The notes: generated by a model not told the origin, from the letters alone. A stretch of DNA of 62,039 bases from Corallococcus sp. CA053C (GCF_003611675.1 NZ_RAWA01000010.1:1-62039), one strand, 5' to 3'; shown: positions 1-9,428, numbered from the stretch's first letter. Made by a program: numbers and translations.

Positions 1-1251
1 GCCCAGCCCCACGCCCGCCAGCGCGGACGCCGGCAACACCTGCTCACGGCTCGCCCCGTCGAGGAACCCGAGCACGCCCGCGCCCAGCGACACCGTGCGC
101 CGGGCGCCATCAGGCACGGGCCGCAGCAGCGCCTCCAGCTCCCGCCGCTCGCCGGAGCGCAGCAGCACGGTGTCCTCCCACAGCACCTGCCCGCCCTTGC
201 GCAACTCCAGACGCCGCTTGCCTTCGGGCACCACGAGGCCGCCGGGAAGCTCTCCCGCGTCCTGGCCGTCCACCTTGAGCGTGAAGCCTTCCAGCCTCGC
301 GCTGTAGGAGAAGACCTCCGGCTGACCGGGCCGATCCAGCGCTCCAGCGAGCAGCACCGGATCCGCGCCCACTTCCAGGATCTGCGCGCTCGGCCGCTGA
401 CGGCCTTCGGTATAGGCCCAGGTGTTGCGCCGGGCCCAGTCATGGGCCTCGGTGGCGCTCACCGCGCCGTCGAGGTTGCGGTCTCCGCGTCCGTCGAGCG
501 CCTGGATGAGGAAGTGCGTGTAGATGTCATTGGCCAGCGCGTCGTCCTCGCGCGCCGCCTCGCCCCAATCGCTGGCGGACAGCACGAGCGAGGCGCGGCT
601 CGCCGCCTCCAACGGCTGAGGCAGGAAGGGGGCCTTGGTGTGCGCCAGCTCGTCGCGCACCTCGGGGGGCAGCAGCGACTTGCCCGTGCCGCTGTGACAG
701 GTGGCCAGCACCAGCACCCGGCGGCGCGAGCCCAGCCGCTCCAGCGCCTGCTCCAGCGACGCCATGTCCAGCCCGGTGCCGGCCACGTCGCGGAAGCGCG
801 TGTCGGACGTCACCAGGTAGCGCTGCAACTCACCCCGCGCGTCGCGCGCCAGCGAGCCGTGGCCGGACACGTAGACGACCACGACGTCCTGCGGACGCCA
901 GGGCCGGGCCTCCAGCGCCTGGAGCGCGGCGAGCACGGCGGTGCGCGTGGTCTGCTCCGGCCGCGTGAGCACCGTCACCGAGCGGAAGCCCCCGCGCGCA
1001 GGGTCTCCCAGCACGCGGCCCAGGTCGTCCGCGTCCTTGGCCGCGTAGCGCAGGTTGTTCCAGGCGGGGTCCGCGTACGCGGAGATGCCGATGAGCAGCG
1101 CGTGCCGTTCGCCCTGCTGCGCCGTGGCCAGCACGCCGTCGTCCAGGCGGACGCGCACCGCGCGGCCCTTCTCGCCCGCCGGCGCCACGGTGCGACACGC
1201 GCCGAGCACCGCCAGCACGAGCACCAGGGGGATGAACGACAGGCGGGACAC
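1..1251 (-). CDS. caspase-family (C14-like) lipoprotein, 3' end off window
   Basis: The frame is open for 417 codons and runs off the left edge, so the C-terminus is missing. The GTG start at 1251 was chosen because GAGGAG lies six bases upstream; an ATG at 1275 would overlap the preceding gene. The N-terminus is a lipoprotein signal with lipobox LGAC. The caspase-fold core shows a catalytic His in SGHG (residue 131) and a Cys in ATCHSG (residue 185), the usual clan CD dyad. After the protease core there is a PEGA-like beta region (GELPGGLVVPEG). It is the last of three co-oriented genes after an ECF sigma factor and its likely anti-sigma partner. Protease activity is inferred from the dyad; the substrate is unknown. 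Confidence 0.8.
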   Translation of the reverse strand, partial: MSRLSFIPLVLVLAVLGACRTVAPAGEKGRAVRVRLDDGVLATAQQGERHALLIGISAYADPAWNNLRYAAKDADDLGRVLGDPARGGFRSVTVLTRPEQTTRTAVLAALQALEARPWRPQDVVVVYVSGHGSLARDARGELQRYLVTSDTRFRDVAGTGLDMASLEQALERLGSRRRVLVLATCHSGTGKSLLPPEVRDELAHTKAPFLPQPLEAASRASLVLSASDWGEAAREDDALANDIYTHFLIQALDGRGDRNLDGAVSATEAHDWARRNTWAYTEGRQRPSAQILEVGADPVLLAGALDRPGQPEVFSYSARLEGFTLKVDGQDAGELPGGLVVPEGKRRLELRKGGQVLWEDTVLLRSGERRELEALLRPVPDGARRTVSLGAGVLGFLDGASREQVLPASALAGVGLG

Positions 1252-1261
1252 GCGCGGCTCC

Positions 1262-2047
1262 TCAGGGCGCAGCATGCCCCGACTCCACCCGCAGGCGAAG
1301 CCGGGCCTGGACCGCGTCCGGAGGCACCTGTCCGCCCGCCATCACCGCCTCCAGCGCGGCGGGATCCGAGCCCTCCGGCCAGGCGACCAGCACCAGCGTC
1401 ACCAGGCCCTGCTCATCCTCCAGCGACACACCCGCCAGGTCTTCGCCGTCCCGGAGGTCGTGCGTGCCCGGGGTCAGCGTGTGGCGTCCCAAGACCTGCG
1501 GAGGCACGCCGGGGGCTTCGCGCACCAGCAGGGCGTTGGCGGACTCGCTGGCGTGGTAGCGCAGGAGCACCACGGCCTGGGGCGGGAGCACCGCGTCCTC
1601 GGGCACCGCGCGCACCTCACCGTCCGGCAGCCGCGCCGCCGCCATCAACTCCAGCACCAGGGGCGCACCGCCCTTGAGCCGCTGCGTGGACGGACGCTCC
1701 GGGGTTCCGGTTCCCGGCCGCACCAGGATGGCCAGGAGCACGGCGGCCACGGCCGCAAGCCCTCCGGACAGCCAGGCACGACGGGGCGCGTTCAACCGTC
1801 GGCGCACCCGCGCCCAGCCGACCGCGTCCTCTCGCGCGGGTCTGCTCGAGACTTCGACCAGCGCCTCGTCCGCCAGCGCCTCCAACCCGAAGGCGTCGTC
1901 CGGGGCCCCGTCCTCGTGGGCGAGGAACGCCTCACACGTCTCGCACGGCTGGGCCAGGTGCGCGGCGAAGTACCGCACCGTCTCCGGATCCCGCTGTTCC
2001 AGCGCCCGTTGGTTCTCGGCGTCCAGGTGTCTGCCGGTTTCATCCAT
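1262..2047 (-). CDS. zinc-finger/membrane anti-sigma-like protein
   Basis: 261 residues. The N-terminal cytoplasmic part holds an H-x4-C-x2-C pattern (HLAQPCETC, about residues 30-38) like the zinc-binding anti-sigma fold. One transmembrane helix lies near residues 92-110 (LSGGLAAVAAVLLAILV), followed by a roughly 145-residue extracytoplasmic part of unknown fold. The ATG follows the stop of the ECF sigma gene by three bases, so the two are almost certainly co-transcribed, the usual sigma/anti-sigma arrangement. It probably sequesters the sigma factor at the membrane until a signal arrives. Its stop lies 11 bases upstream of the GTG start chosen for the caspase-like gene. Confidence 0.75.
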   Translation of the reverse strand: MDETGRHLDAENQRALEQRDPETVRYFAAHLAQPCETCEAFLAHEDGAPDDAFGLEALADEALVEVSSRPAREDAVGWARVRRRLNAPRRAWLSGGLAAVAAVLLAILVRPGTGTPERPSTQRLKGGAPLVLELMAAARLPDGEVRAVPEDAVLPPQAVVLLRYHASESANALLVREAPGVPPQVLGRHTLTPGTHDLRDGEDLAGVSLEDEQGLVTLVLVAWPEGSDPAALEAVMAGGQVPPDAVQARLRLRVESGHAAP

Positions 2048-2050
2048 GGC

Positions 2051-2623
2051 TCACCCCACCTCCGCGGCCAAGAGCCGCGCCAGCAACTCGCGCTTCACCC
2101 GGGCGCGGAAGCGCTCCAGGCGCATCGTCACCGCGCTCTTGCCCAGGCCCAGGCGCTCGGCGATCTCCCGCGCGCTCAGCTCCCCCTCCAGATAGAAGAG
2201 GCGGGCCGTCTCCTTCTCCGGGCCCTCGGGCAGCTCTTCGATGAGCGCGCGCACCACCGCCACCCGCCGCTCCAACGTCAGCGAGGGAGGCAGCGCGGGC
2301 GCGGTCACCTCGGCTTCACGCGCCATGCTCTCCTCCACGCGCTCCCGGGCCTTCGCGCCCCGGCTGAGCGCGTAGGCATGGTGCCGGGCGATGGTCAGCA
2401 GCCAGCCGCTGAACGCGCGCGGGTGCTGGAGCCGGGGCAGCTCGCGAAAGGCCCGCACGAAGGTCTCCTGCACCACGTCCTCCACCTCCGCCGTGCCCAA
2501 TGCCGCGTACCCCTGCGCCACGCGGCGCACCGAGGCGTGGAAGCGTTGGTAGAGCTGAGCGCACGCGGGCTGATCACCGCGGGCCGCGCGGCGAATGCAC
2601 TCCGCCATCTCCTGCTCCGTCAC
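2051..2623 (-). CDS. ECF-type RNA polymerase sigma factor
   Basis: 190 residues from GTG 2623, chosen for the GGGAGG about nine bases upstream and because it gives the usual ECF length; an upstream in-frame extension has no sigma-like sequence. Region 2 is clear (VEDVVQETFVRAFRELP, then FSGWLLTIARHHAY). Region 4 has a helix-turn-helix (LSAREIAERLGLGKSAVTMRLERFRARVK). It heads an operon with the anti-sigma-like gene and the caspase-like gene, so it probably drives its own operon. I could not define a -35/-10 pair with confidence in the upstream 298 bases. Confidence 0.9.
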   Translation of the reverse strand: MTEQEMAECIRRAARGDQPACAQLYQRFHASVRRVAQGYAALGTAEVEDVVQETFVRAFRELPRLQHPRAFSGWLLTIARHHAYALSRGAKARERVEESMAREAEVTAPALPPSLTLERRVAVVRALIEELPEGPEKETARLFYLEGELSAREIAERLGLGKSAVTMRLERFRARVKRELLARLLAAEVG

Positions 2624-2921
2624 GGCGCCGCCCTCCCGTGCCCAACACGGAAGCTGCCCTCGGGACGACGCCCCGGGGTGACCACCGATGCAGGGATGGG
2701 GATGCAAGCCATGGCTCCCGTTCAGTACTCCGTCAGGAGGGAAGGAGTCACGGGGGGCTTTTCCGGCCACACCGGCCATCCATTCGGCCCGCGCGGAGCG
2801 TGTGGGCGGCCCCGGAAATGCGGGACGGAAATCCCCGCGTGTGGCCGTTTTTCGCGGCCGTGCTCCTTCTTTTCAGCGGGAGGGGAGTCCGAAACCCCTC
2901 CGATTCCAGGAGACACAAGCC

Positions 2922-3692
2922 ATGCGGTTCATCGGTCTGTTCGCGTCCATCATGTTGCTGTCCGCGTGTGGCAATGGGACCACCTCCGTGGGGCTGAGCA
3001 CCCGCCTGGGCAGCGCGGTCTCCGGCGCCGGTCTCACCCGTCAGGCCGAGCAGCGGCTGACCGTGTCCAACGGCATCACCGTGGAGCGCGTGCGCCTGTC
3101 GGTCCGCGAGCTGGAGCTCAAGCGCGAGGGCCACCATGACGACGACGCCACCAATGATGACGCGGGCACGTCCACCGACGACGACAACGGTGAGTTCAAG
3201 CAGCGCACGGGCGCCTTCCTCATCGACCTGACCGGCACCGCGCTGGAAGGCCAGGTGGTCCGCCTGCGCGACGTGAGCGTGGAGGCCGGCACCTACGATG
3301 AGATTGAATTCGACATCGGCAAGGTCTCCGTCACCGAGGCGGGCGACAACGCGGCGCTGAAGGAGCTGGCGGAGAAGGAGGCCTCCATCATCGTCGACGG
3401 GCACATCGACGGGACGGCCTTCCAGTTCGTGTCGAGCGTGCGCGTGGAGCAGGAGCGCGAGGCGAGCTTCACCGTCACGGACGGTGACGACCAGAACGTG
3501 ACCATCAACATCGATCCGAGCAGCTGGTTCACCGGCGAGGGCGGCAAGCGCCTGGATCCGCGCGAGAGCAGCGCGCGTTCGGAGATTGAGAACAACCTCC
3601 ACCGCTCCATCGACGCCTTCGACGACGACGACAAGAACGGCGGCGAGGACTCCGACGACGACCACGGCGGCGACGACGACTCGAAGGGCTGA
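2922..3692 (+). CDS. DUF4382-type lipoprotein with acidic tail
   Basis: 256 residues, with AGGAG ten bases before the ATG. The signal peptide ends in lipobox LSAC (Cys about 16). The body resembles DUF4382: a conserved opening (LTVSNGITVERVRLSVRELEL) and the stretch VRLRDVSVEAGTYDEIEFDIGKVSV. Two very acidic segments stand out: an Asp-rich loop near residues 68-86 and a tail of Asp/Gly/Lys repeats ending DDDDSKG-like. They may bind divalent cations, but that is only inference. It is monocistronic, divergent from the sigma operon and convergent with the UvrA-like gene, with seven bases between the stops. Function is unknown. Confidence 0.8.
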   Translation: MRFIGLFASIMLLSACGNGTTSVGLSTRLGSAVSGAGLTRQAEQRLTVSNGITVERVRLSVRELELKREGHHDDDATNDDAGTSTDDDNGEFKQRTGAFLIDLTGTALEGQVVRLRDVSVEAGTYDEIEFDIGKVSVTEAGDNAALKELAEKEASIIVDGHIDGTAFQFVSSVRVEQEREASFTVTDGDDQNVTINIDPSSWFTGEGGKRLDPRESSARSEIENNLHRSIDAFDDDDKNGGEDSDDDHGGDDDSKG

Positions 3693-3699
3693 GCCTGAG

Positions 3700-6243
3700 T
3701 CACCCCAGGACACGCGCGAGGTACGGCGCGGTGCGGCTCTCCTTCACCCGCGCCACCTCCTCGGGCGTGCCCTGCGCCACCACCCGGCCCCCGGCGTTCC
3801 CCGCGCCGGGCCCCACGTCGATGACGTGGTCGCTGGCGGCGATGACGCGCAGGTCGTGCTCCACCACGATGACGGTGTTGCCCGCGTCCACCAGCCCCTC
3901 CAGCTGCGCCATCAGCTTGTCCACGTCCGCTGGGTGCAGGCCGGTGGTGGGCTCATCCAGCACGTAGAGCGTGTCGCCGTGCTGGGTGCGTTGCAGCTCC
4001 GTGGCCAGCTTGATGCGCTGGGCTTCGCCGCCGGACAGCTCCGTCGCGGGCTGCCCCAGCCGCAGGTAGCCCAGCCCCACGTCGCGCAGCACCTTGAGCG
4101 CGCGCACGAGGGGCGGCTCCTCGGTGAAGAAGTCGAACGCCGCGTCCACCGTCATGCCCAGCACCTCCGCGATGTTCCGCTCGCGGTAGCGCACCTCCAG
4201 CGTCTTCGCGTTGTAGCGGGTGCCGTGGCAGGTGGGGCACGGCGCGTACACGCTGGGCAGGAAGAGCAGCTCCACGCTGACGAAGCCCTCGCCCTCGCAC
4301 GTCTCGCAGCGGCCTCCCGCGGTGTTGAAGGAGAAGCGGCCCGCGCCGTAGCGCCGTGACTTCGACAGGGGCGTCGCCGCGAACAGCTTGCGCACGTGGT
4401 CGAACAGGCCCGTGTAGGTCGCGAGGTTGGAGCGCGGCGTGCGGCCAATGGGCTTCTGGTCCACCGTCACCAGCCGCTTGAGCGCATGCATCCCCTCCGC
4501 GATGTGCCCTTCGCTGGCCACCGTCGGCTCGCGGTCCAGCGGCTCGCCCTCCTCCTCTTCCGGCGTCAACGTCTGGCCCAGCCGCGTGGCCACCAGCTCC
4601 ACCAGCGCCTGGCTCACGAGGCTCGACTTGCCGGAGCCGGACACGCCGGTGACGGTGGTGAAGACCCCCAGGGGGAAGTCCACGTCCAGCCCGCGCAGGT
4701 TGTTGCGCCGGATGCCTTCCAATCGCAGACGCCCGGTGGCCTTGCGCGGCGCGCGGCGGCGCACGGCCTCCTCCTCGAAGAGGTAGCGCCGCGTCCGGGA
4801 CGCCTCCACCTTCGCGAGCCCCTCCGGCGGTCCGCTGTAGAGCACGCGCCCACCGTGCTCACCCGCGGCGGGCCCCACGTCGACGATCCAGTCCGCGTGG
4901 CGGATGACGTCCACCTCGTGCTCCACCACGAACAGCGAGTTGCCCGCGTCCTTCAGGCGGTCCAACGCCGTCAGCAGCGACTCCGTGTCCGCCGGGTGCA
5001 GGCCCGCGGACGGCTCGTCCATCACGTACACCACGCCGAAGAGGTTGGAGCGGATCTGCGTGGCGAGCCGCAACCGTTGCAGCTCCCCGGGCGACAACGT
5101 GGGCGTGCTGCGCTCCAGGGACAGGTAGCCCAGGCCCAGGTCCGTGAGCACCTGGATGCGCGCCAGCAGGTCCTTCGTGATGCGCTGGGCGACGATGGCC
5201 TTCTCCGGATGCTCGCGGGCCAGCGCCTCTGCTCCCTGCGCCCTCCCCTCCGCCGTGGGCCGCAGCAGGTCCGCGACCTGGTCCAGGGGCAGCCGGGACA
5301 GCTCACCGATGTCGAGCCCCGCGAACGTCACCGACAGCGACTCGCGCCGCAGCCGCTTGCCCTGGCACAGCGGGCAATCGCTGCTCACCATGTAGCGGGC
5401 GACGCGCTTCTTCATCATCGCGCTCTGGGTGGTCGCGAAGGTGGTCATCACGTAGCGCTTCGCGCCGGTGAAGGTGCCCATGTAGCTGGGCGGCTCCTTG
5501 CGCGCCATGGCCCGCTTCACTTCCTGGGAGGTGAAGCCCGCGTAGACGGGGACGACGGGCTGCTCGTCGGTGAAGAGGATCCACTGCCGGTCCTTCTTCG
5601 GCAGGTCGCGCCAGGGCGTGTCGATGTCGTAGCCAAGCGTCACCAGGATGTCGCGCAGGTTCTGGCCGTGCCACGCGGGCGGCCACGCGGCGATGGCGCG
5701 CTCGCGGAGGCTCAGGCTGTCGTCGGGCACCATCGAGCGCTCGGTCACCTCGAACACCCGGCCGATGCCGTGGCACTTCGGGCACGCCCCCGCGGGCGTG
5801 TTCGGCGAGAACGCGTCGGAGTCCAGCCGGCCCAGCTTCGGCGGGTACGTGCCGGCGCGCGAGTACAGCATGCGCACCGAGTTCGACAGCGTCGTCACGC
5901 TCCCCACCGACGAGCGCGACGTGGGCGCGCCCCGGTGCTGCTGGAGCGCCACCGCGGGAGGAAGCCCGTCGATGGAGTCCACCTCCGGCACGCCGACCTG
6001 ATCAATGAGGCGCCGGGCATACGGGGCCACGGATTCGAAGTAGCGCCGCTGCGCCTCCGCGTACAGCGTCCCGAACGCCAGCGACGACTTGCCGGAGCCG
6101 GACACGCCGGTGAAGACCACCAGCGCATCGCGCGGGAGGTCCACGTCCACGTGCTTGAGGTTGTGTTCACGGGCCCCGCGCACGCGCACGAAGCCTGCGA
6201 GGTCGGGAGTCCTACGGGTGCGGTTCGTCTTGGGAGGAGCCAT
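3700..6243 (-). CDS. uvrA: UvrA-family excinuclease ATPase (UvrA paralogue)
   Basis: 847 residues from ATG 6243; an ATG at 6282 adds 13 residues and neither has a good ribosome site. It has two ABC ATPase halves: Walker A GVSGSGKSS near residues 46-54 and again in the second half, signatures LSPGELQRL and LSGGEAQRI, and Walker B regions YVMDEPSAGLHP and YVLDEPTTGLHP. CxxC pairs (CPKC, CPLC, CETC, CPTC) mark UvrA zinc modules. It is about 100 residues shorter than standard UvrA, and no uvrB or uvrC is nearby, so it may be a UvrA2-type paralogue rather than the housekeeping repair subunit. The first-half signature reads LSPGE instead of LSGGE. It probably recognises damaged DNA. Confidence 0.88.
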   Translation of the reverse strand: MAPPKTNRTRRTPDLAGFVRVRGAREHNLKHVDVDLPRDALVVFTGVSGSGKSSLAFGTLYAEAQRRYFESVAPYARRLIDQVGVPEVDSIDGLPPAVALQQHRGAPTSRSSVGSVTTLSNSVRMLYSRAGTYPPKLGRLDSDAFSPNTPAGACPKCHGIGRVFEVTERSMVPDDSLSLRERAIAAWPPAWHGQNLRDILVTLGYDIDTPWRDLPKKDRQWILFTDEQPVVPVYAGFTSQEVKRAMARKEPPSYMGTFTGAKRYVMTTFATTQSAMMKKRVARYMVSSDCPLCQGKRLRRESLSVTFAGLDIGELSRLPLDQVADLLRPTAEGRAQGAEALAREHPEKAIVAQRITKDLLARIQVLTDLGLGYLSLERSTPTLSPGELQRLRLATQIRSNLFGVVYVMDEPSAGLHPADTESLLTALDRLKDAGNSLFVVEHEVDVIRHADWIVDVGPAAGEHGGRVLYSGPPEGLAKVEASRTRRYLFEEEAVRRRAPRKATGRLRLEGIRRNNLRGLDVDFPLGVFTTVTGVSGSGKSSLVSQALVELVATRLGQTLTPEEEEGEPLDREPTVASEGHIAEGMHALKRLVTVDQKPIGRTPRSNLATYTGLFDHVRKLFAATPLSKSRRYGAGRFSFNTAGGRCETCEGEGFVSVELLFLPSVYAPCPTCHGTRYNAKTLEVRYRERNIAEVLGMTVDAAFDFFTEEPPLVRALKVLRDVGLGYLRLGQPATELSGGEAQRIKLATELQRTQHGDTLYVLDEPTTGLHPADVDKLMAQLEGLVDAGNTVIVVEHDLRVIAASDHVIDVGPGAGNAGGRVVAQGTPEEVARVKESRTAPYLARVLG

Positions 6244-6541
6244 GCCGGAGCGGAAGGTGCCCACCCCGAGGGGCACGGTCATCCACGACGCGCGCGCCCC
6301 CGTCGGAATCCCGATGCGCGCCCCGGTTCACCGTCCGGAAGACGACAGCGGCGCCCGGCAGGGCCTCGGGGCACCATCCCCGCGCTCCGCCGCTCCCCGG
6401 TGCGCGTGAGGGTGACCGTGGACCCGGCCGGGCCTTGGAAGGATTGAGCAGTGATTGAGGGGAAGCGAGGAAAAGCCCGACACGCGGCGCCTGCGTGGGG
6501 GCCTCTGTCTTTCATCCGCTGGATATGACAGAAGCCGCCCC

Positions 6542-8041
6542 ATGACATTGCGTTTGGGGATCCTGGGGCTGGCATTGACGTTGTTTTCAGGCTGCGCGGC
6601 GAGCAGGGCCTTGTGCCCCGCCGAGGGAGGGCGTCCCTGGCGCGAGGTGCGCAGCACGCATTTCCGCGTGCGCACGAACCTGGAAGAGAAGGCGGCGGCC
6701 CAGTCCGCGGTGGAGCTGGAGGAGTTCCGGCGCGCGCTCCTGCTGGCGTGGGGCCCCGACTTCGACCCGCCGGGCAGCGTGGAGGTCGTCCTGTTGAGCA
6801 ACCCCCGCGACCTGGAGGAGTTCACCGGCGGCCAGTTCGCGGGCTACGCGGGACAGACGCCCGACGGGCCGCGGATGGTGATGACGGGAGATGGCGGCTA
6901 CCTGTTGCCAGACGCCCCCGGCGACAAGGGGGTCCAGGCGCATGAACTGGCGCACTACCTGAGTGCCTTTGCCCTGCCCCGCCAGCCCCGTTGGATCTCG
7001 GAAGGCCTGGCCTCCTACCTGGAGACCGTCACCATCAAGCCCAGCACCCGCGACGTGGTGCTGGGCCGGGCCAGCCTGCCCATGCTCGCGTATGTGCGCG
7101 CGCACGGCTGGCTCACGCTGGAAGAGCTGTGGCAGTGGGACGGGAAGACCCAGCAGAGCACGGCGGAGCTGCAGCGCCACTACGCCTCGGCCTGGCTGTG
7201 GGTGCACTACCTCATCAACGAACAGGGCGAGCGCTTCAGCGCCCTCCAGGGCCGGCTGTCCAGGGGCGAGGAGCCCCGGCGCGCCTTCGCCGCGGCGTTT
7301 CAAGGGGAACTCGAATACCAGGAGGCCATCACCAACTACGTGCGGCTCGGGCGCTATGCCATCACCACCCAGCCGCTGCCGCCGGTGCCCACGCAAACCC
7401 AGACACGGCCCCTGGAGCCCGCGGACGTGCACGTCATCCGAGGCCTGCTCTTCGCCGAGGCTCCGGGAAGCACGGCCCCGGCGGAGCGCCAGCGCAAGCT
7501 GGACCTGGAGCTGGATCAGGCGCTGAAGGAGGACCCCACCCATGTGGAGGCCCAGCGGATGCGGGCGGAGAAGCTGGAGAAGCCCGAGCGGCTGAAGCTC
7601 GCCCAGCTGCTGGTGGAGAAGCACCCGGAGGACGGGCGCGCGTGGGATCTGCTCGCCTCCGCGCTGGACGCGCAAGGCGACCTGTCCGTCCAGCAGGAGC
7701 AGGCCCGCACGCGCGCCGCCGAGCTGCTGCCGGACAGCCCCAACGCCCACAACAACCTCGCCTGGTATTACGCGCGCACCCTGCAGCCCCAGAAGGGGCT
7801 CGCGTCCGCCCTGCGCGCGGTGCGGCTGTCGCCCGGGAACGCGTTCATCCTGGACACCCAGGCGGCCCTCTTCTTCCAGTCCGGACGTTGCCCGGAGGCC
7901 GTGGCCATGGAGCGCCGCGCGCTCGACATGCTCCATGAGCGCGCGTCCGACGAAGCGCGCCAGGAGATCAAGCGGCGCCTCACCGAGTTCGAGACGAAGT
8001 GCGTCCCGGCCCCGGCTGCGCCGACGGCGAAGTCCGGGTAG
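6542..8041 (+). CDS. DUF1570-type zinc metalloprotease-like lipoprotein with TPRs
   Basis: 499 residues. The ATG at 6542 was chosen because it directly begins a lipoprotein signal (lipobox FSGC, Cys18). The catalytic core has HELAH at residues 134-138 and a third ligand candidate E154 in SEGLASYLE, the gluzincin pattern seen in DUF1570 proteins. The C-terminal half (about 310-480) is helical and TPR-like (ALDAQGDLSVQQEQARTRAAE, then NNLAWYYARTLQPQKGLASAL). It is probably an outer-membrane or periplasmic lipoprotein that cleaves or scaffolds other proteins. Its last 62 bases overlap the 3' end of the converging serine-hydrolase gene. Confidence 0.82.
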   Translation: MTLRLGILGLALTLFSGCAASRALCPAEGGRPWREVRSTHFRVRTNLEEKAAAQSAVELEEFRRALLLAWGPDFDPPGSVEVVLLSNPRDLEEFTGGQFAGYAGQTPDGPRMVMTGDGGYLLPDAPGDKGVQAHELAHYLSAFALPRQPRWISEGLASYLETVTIKPSTRDVVLGRASLPMLAYVRAHGWLTLEELWQWDGKTQQSTAELQRHYASAWLWVHYLINEQGERFSALQGRLSRGEEPRRAFAAAFQGELEYQEAITNYVRLGRYAITTQPLPPVPTQTQTRPLEPADVHVIRGLLFAEAPGSTAPAERQRKLDLELDQALKEDPTHVEAQRMRAEKLEKPERLKLAQLLVEKHPEDGRAWDLLASALDAQGDLSVQQEQARTRAAELLPDSPNAHNNLAWYYARTLQPQKGLASALRAVRLSPGNAFILDTQAALFFQSGRCPEAVAMERRALDMLHERASDEARQEIKRRLTEFETKCVPAPAAPTAKSG

Positions 8042-9167
8042 GCCCCGGCGAGGCCGCCGCTCCCGGCCCCGGCCTTTCGAAGCCGAGCACCGCCGGGAGC
8101 ACGTACCGCCCGAACAGCACCAGCGGCAGCACCGAGCCGGCCTCGTTGTAGTGGCTGGCGGTGAAGGCCGCGGTGAGCCCCAGCGAGGGCGCCACGAGGA
8201 CGTACTGGCCCCCATTGCCCCGCGCGAAGAACACCTCCACCGTGACGCCCTGGATGACGATGGGGCCGCTCCACCACAGGTGCCCGTACGCCGCGTCCCC
8301 CAGCGGCCCCAACGCCTTGCTGGACTCCGCCACCCACTCCGCGGAGACGAGCCGTTCGCCCTGCCACCTCCCGCCGTCGAGCATCACCTGGCCCACCTTG
8401 AGGAAGTCGCGCGGGCGCAGGCGCAGGTGGCCCCCGGTGTCCGTGCCCTTCTTGCCCGCGGCCTCCCAGGCGAAGTCCTGGACCTTCAGCGGCGCGAACA
8501 GCCACTCCCGGGAGAGGTCCGTGACCGTCCTGCCGCTGGCGTGCTCCAGGACCGCGCCCAGCAGCACCACGCCGCCCGTGCAGTAGTGCGTCACGGTGCC
8601 CGGCTCGTCCTTCATGGGGACATCCACCATGAAGCGGACCCAGTCATCCGTGTCATACATCTCCTCTTCATTGCCCGGCGACTTCGGGTCCCAGTCGTCA
8701 CACGCCAGGCCCGAGCGCATCTGAAGCAGGTGGCGCAAGGTGATGCGCTCCTTGCGGGGGTCCGGGTTGCGGACGGGCAGCAGGTGCGGCAGCAGCGACA
8801 GCACGGGCGCGTCCAGGTCCGGGAGGATGCCGCGCTCGTGCGCGATGCCCACCAGCAGCGACGTGAGGCTCTTGGTGGCCGAACGCAGGTCGTGCGCCTC
8901 GTCGCGCGTGAAGCCGTTCCAGTAGCGCTCGTAGAGGAGCTTGCCGTCCCGCGCGACGACCACCGCGTCCGGCATCTCCACCGTGCCCTCCTGGATGTCG
9001 TGCTCCAGCCAGTCGAACCAGGAGCGCTGGACGCCCTGGTCCTCGAAGGACGCCACGGCCCAGCCGTCCTCGGTGGCATCCGGCGGAGAGCCCGGGCCCG
9101 TGGGCACCCGACTCCCTCCGCAGGCGGTGAGACACATCAACGACAACAACACCATTCGCTGGAACAT
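7980..9167 (-). CDS. beta-lactamase-family serine hydrolase lipoprotein
   Basis: 395 residues from ATG 9167, which starts a lipoprotein signal with lipobox LTAC (Cys16); an upstream ATG adds eight residues. The class C/DD-peptidase-like fold is shown by SATK (residues 96-99, nucleophile Ser and Lys), a Tyr-containing second motif (THYCTGG), and the C-terminal RGNGGQ region in place of KTG. Long inserts and the lipid anchor suggest an envelope esterase or peptidase rather than a true beta-lactamase. The proline/glycine-rich last 30 residues come from antisense overlap with the metalloprotease gene and may be poorly conserved. Confidence 0.85.
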   Translation of the reverse strand: MFQRMVLLSLMCLTACGGSRVPTGPGSPPDATEDGWAVASFEDQGVQRSWFDWLEHDIQEGTVEMPDAVVVARDGKLLYERYWNGFTRDEAHDLRSATKSLTSLLVGIAHERGILPDLDAPVLSLLPHLLPVRNPDPRKERITLRHLLQMRSGLACDDWDPKSPGNEEEMYDTDDWVRFMVDVPMKDEPGTVTHYCTGGVVLLGAVLEHASGRTVTDLSREWLFAPLKVQDFAWEAAGKKGTDTGGHLRLRPRDFLKVGQVMLDGGRWQGERLVSAEWVAESSKALGPLGDAAYGHLWWSGPIVIQGVTVEVFFARGNGGQYVLVAPSLGLTAAFTASHYNEAGSVLPLVLFGRYVLPAVLGFERPGPGAAASPGPTRTSPSAQPGPGRTSSRTR

Positions 9168-9428
9168 CGGCTCACCGCCCTGGGGTTTCATTGCTCAGCG
9201 CCGCGTGACCGTTGCACTGCTCGTGCCGCCACGCGCCCGTGCTGGTCCGGGAAGACGCGCCGGATGTGACAACTGTGTCATGCAAGGTGGGGCGCGCGAA
9301 GCATGCGTGGCCCGGGTTCCCCTCTGTGCGCGACATGGCATCCGGCTTGCTGAGCGTGTCGCGCACGCAACACCGGTCTTGGATCCAGGGCGTGGCCGGC
9401 CCCCTGGAGAGAAAGTCACTTCGCAGCC

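Noticed and set aside
2688-2921. Possible N-terminal extension of the DUF4382 lipoprotein
   Set aside because: The lipoprotein signal starts exactly at ATG 2922 with AGGAG upstream; the extension has no protein-like features.
4396-6447. Very long open frame on the plus strand opposite the UvrA-like gene
   Set aside because: Arg/Gly/Ala-rich translation without any domain; typical antisense shadow in GC-rich DNA. Similar frames opposite other genes were rejected for the same reason.
9267-9280. TGACAACTGTGTCA, a small dyad between divergent genes
   Set aside because: Only five paired bases with no promoter boxes; too common to call an operator.
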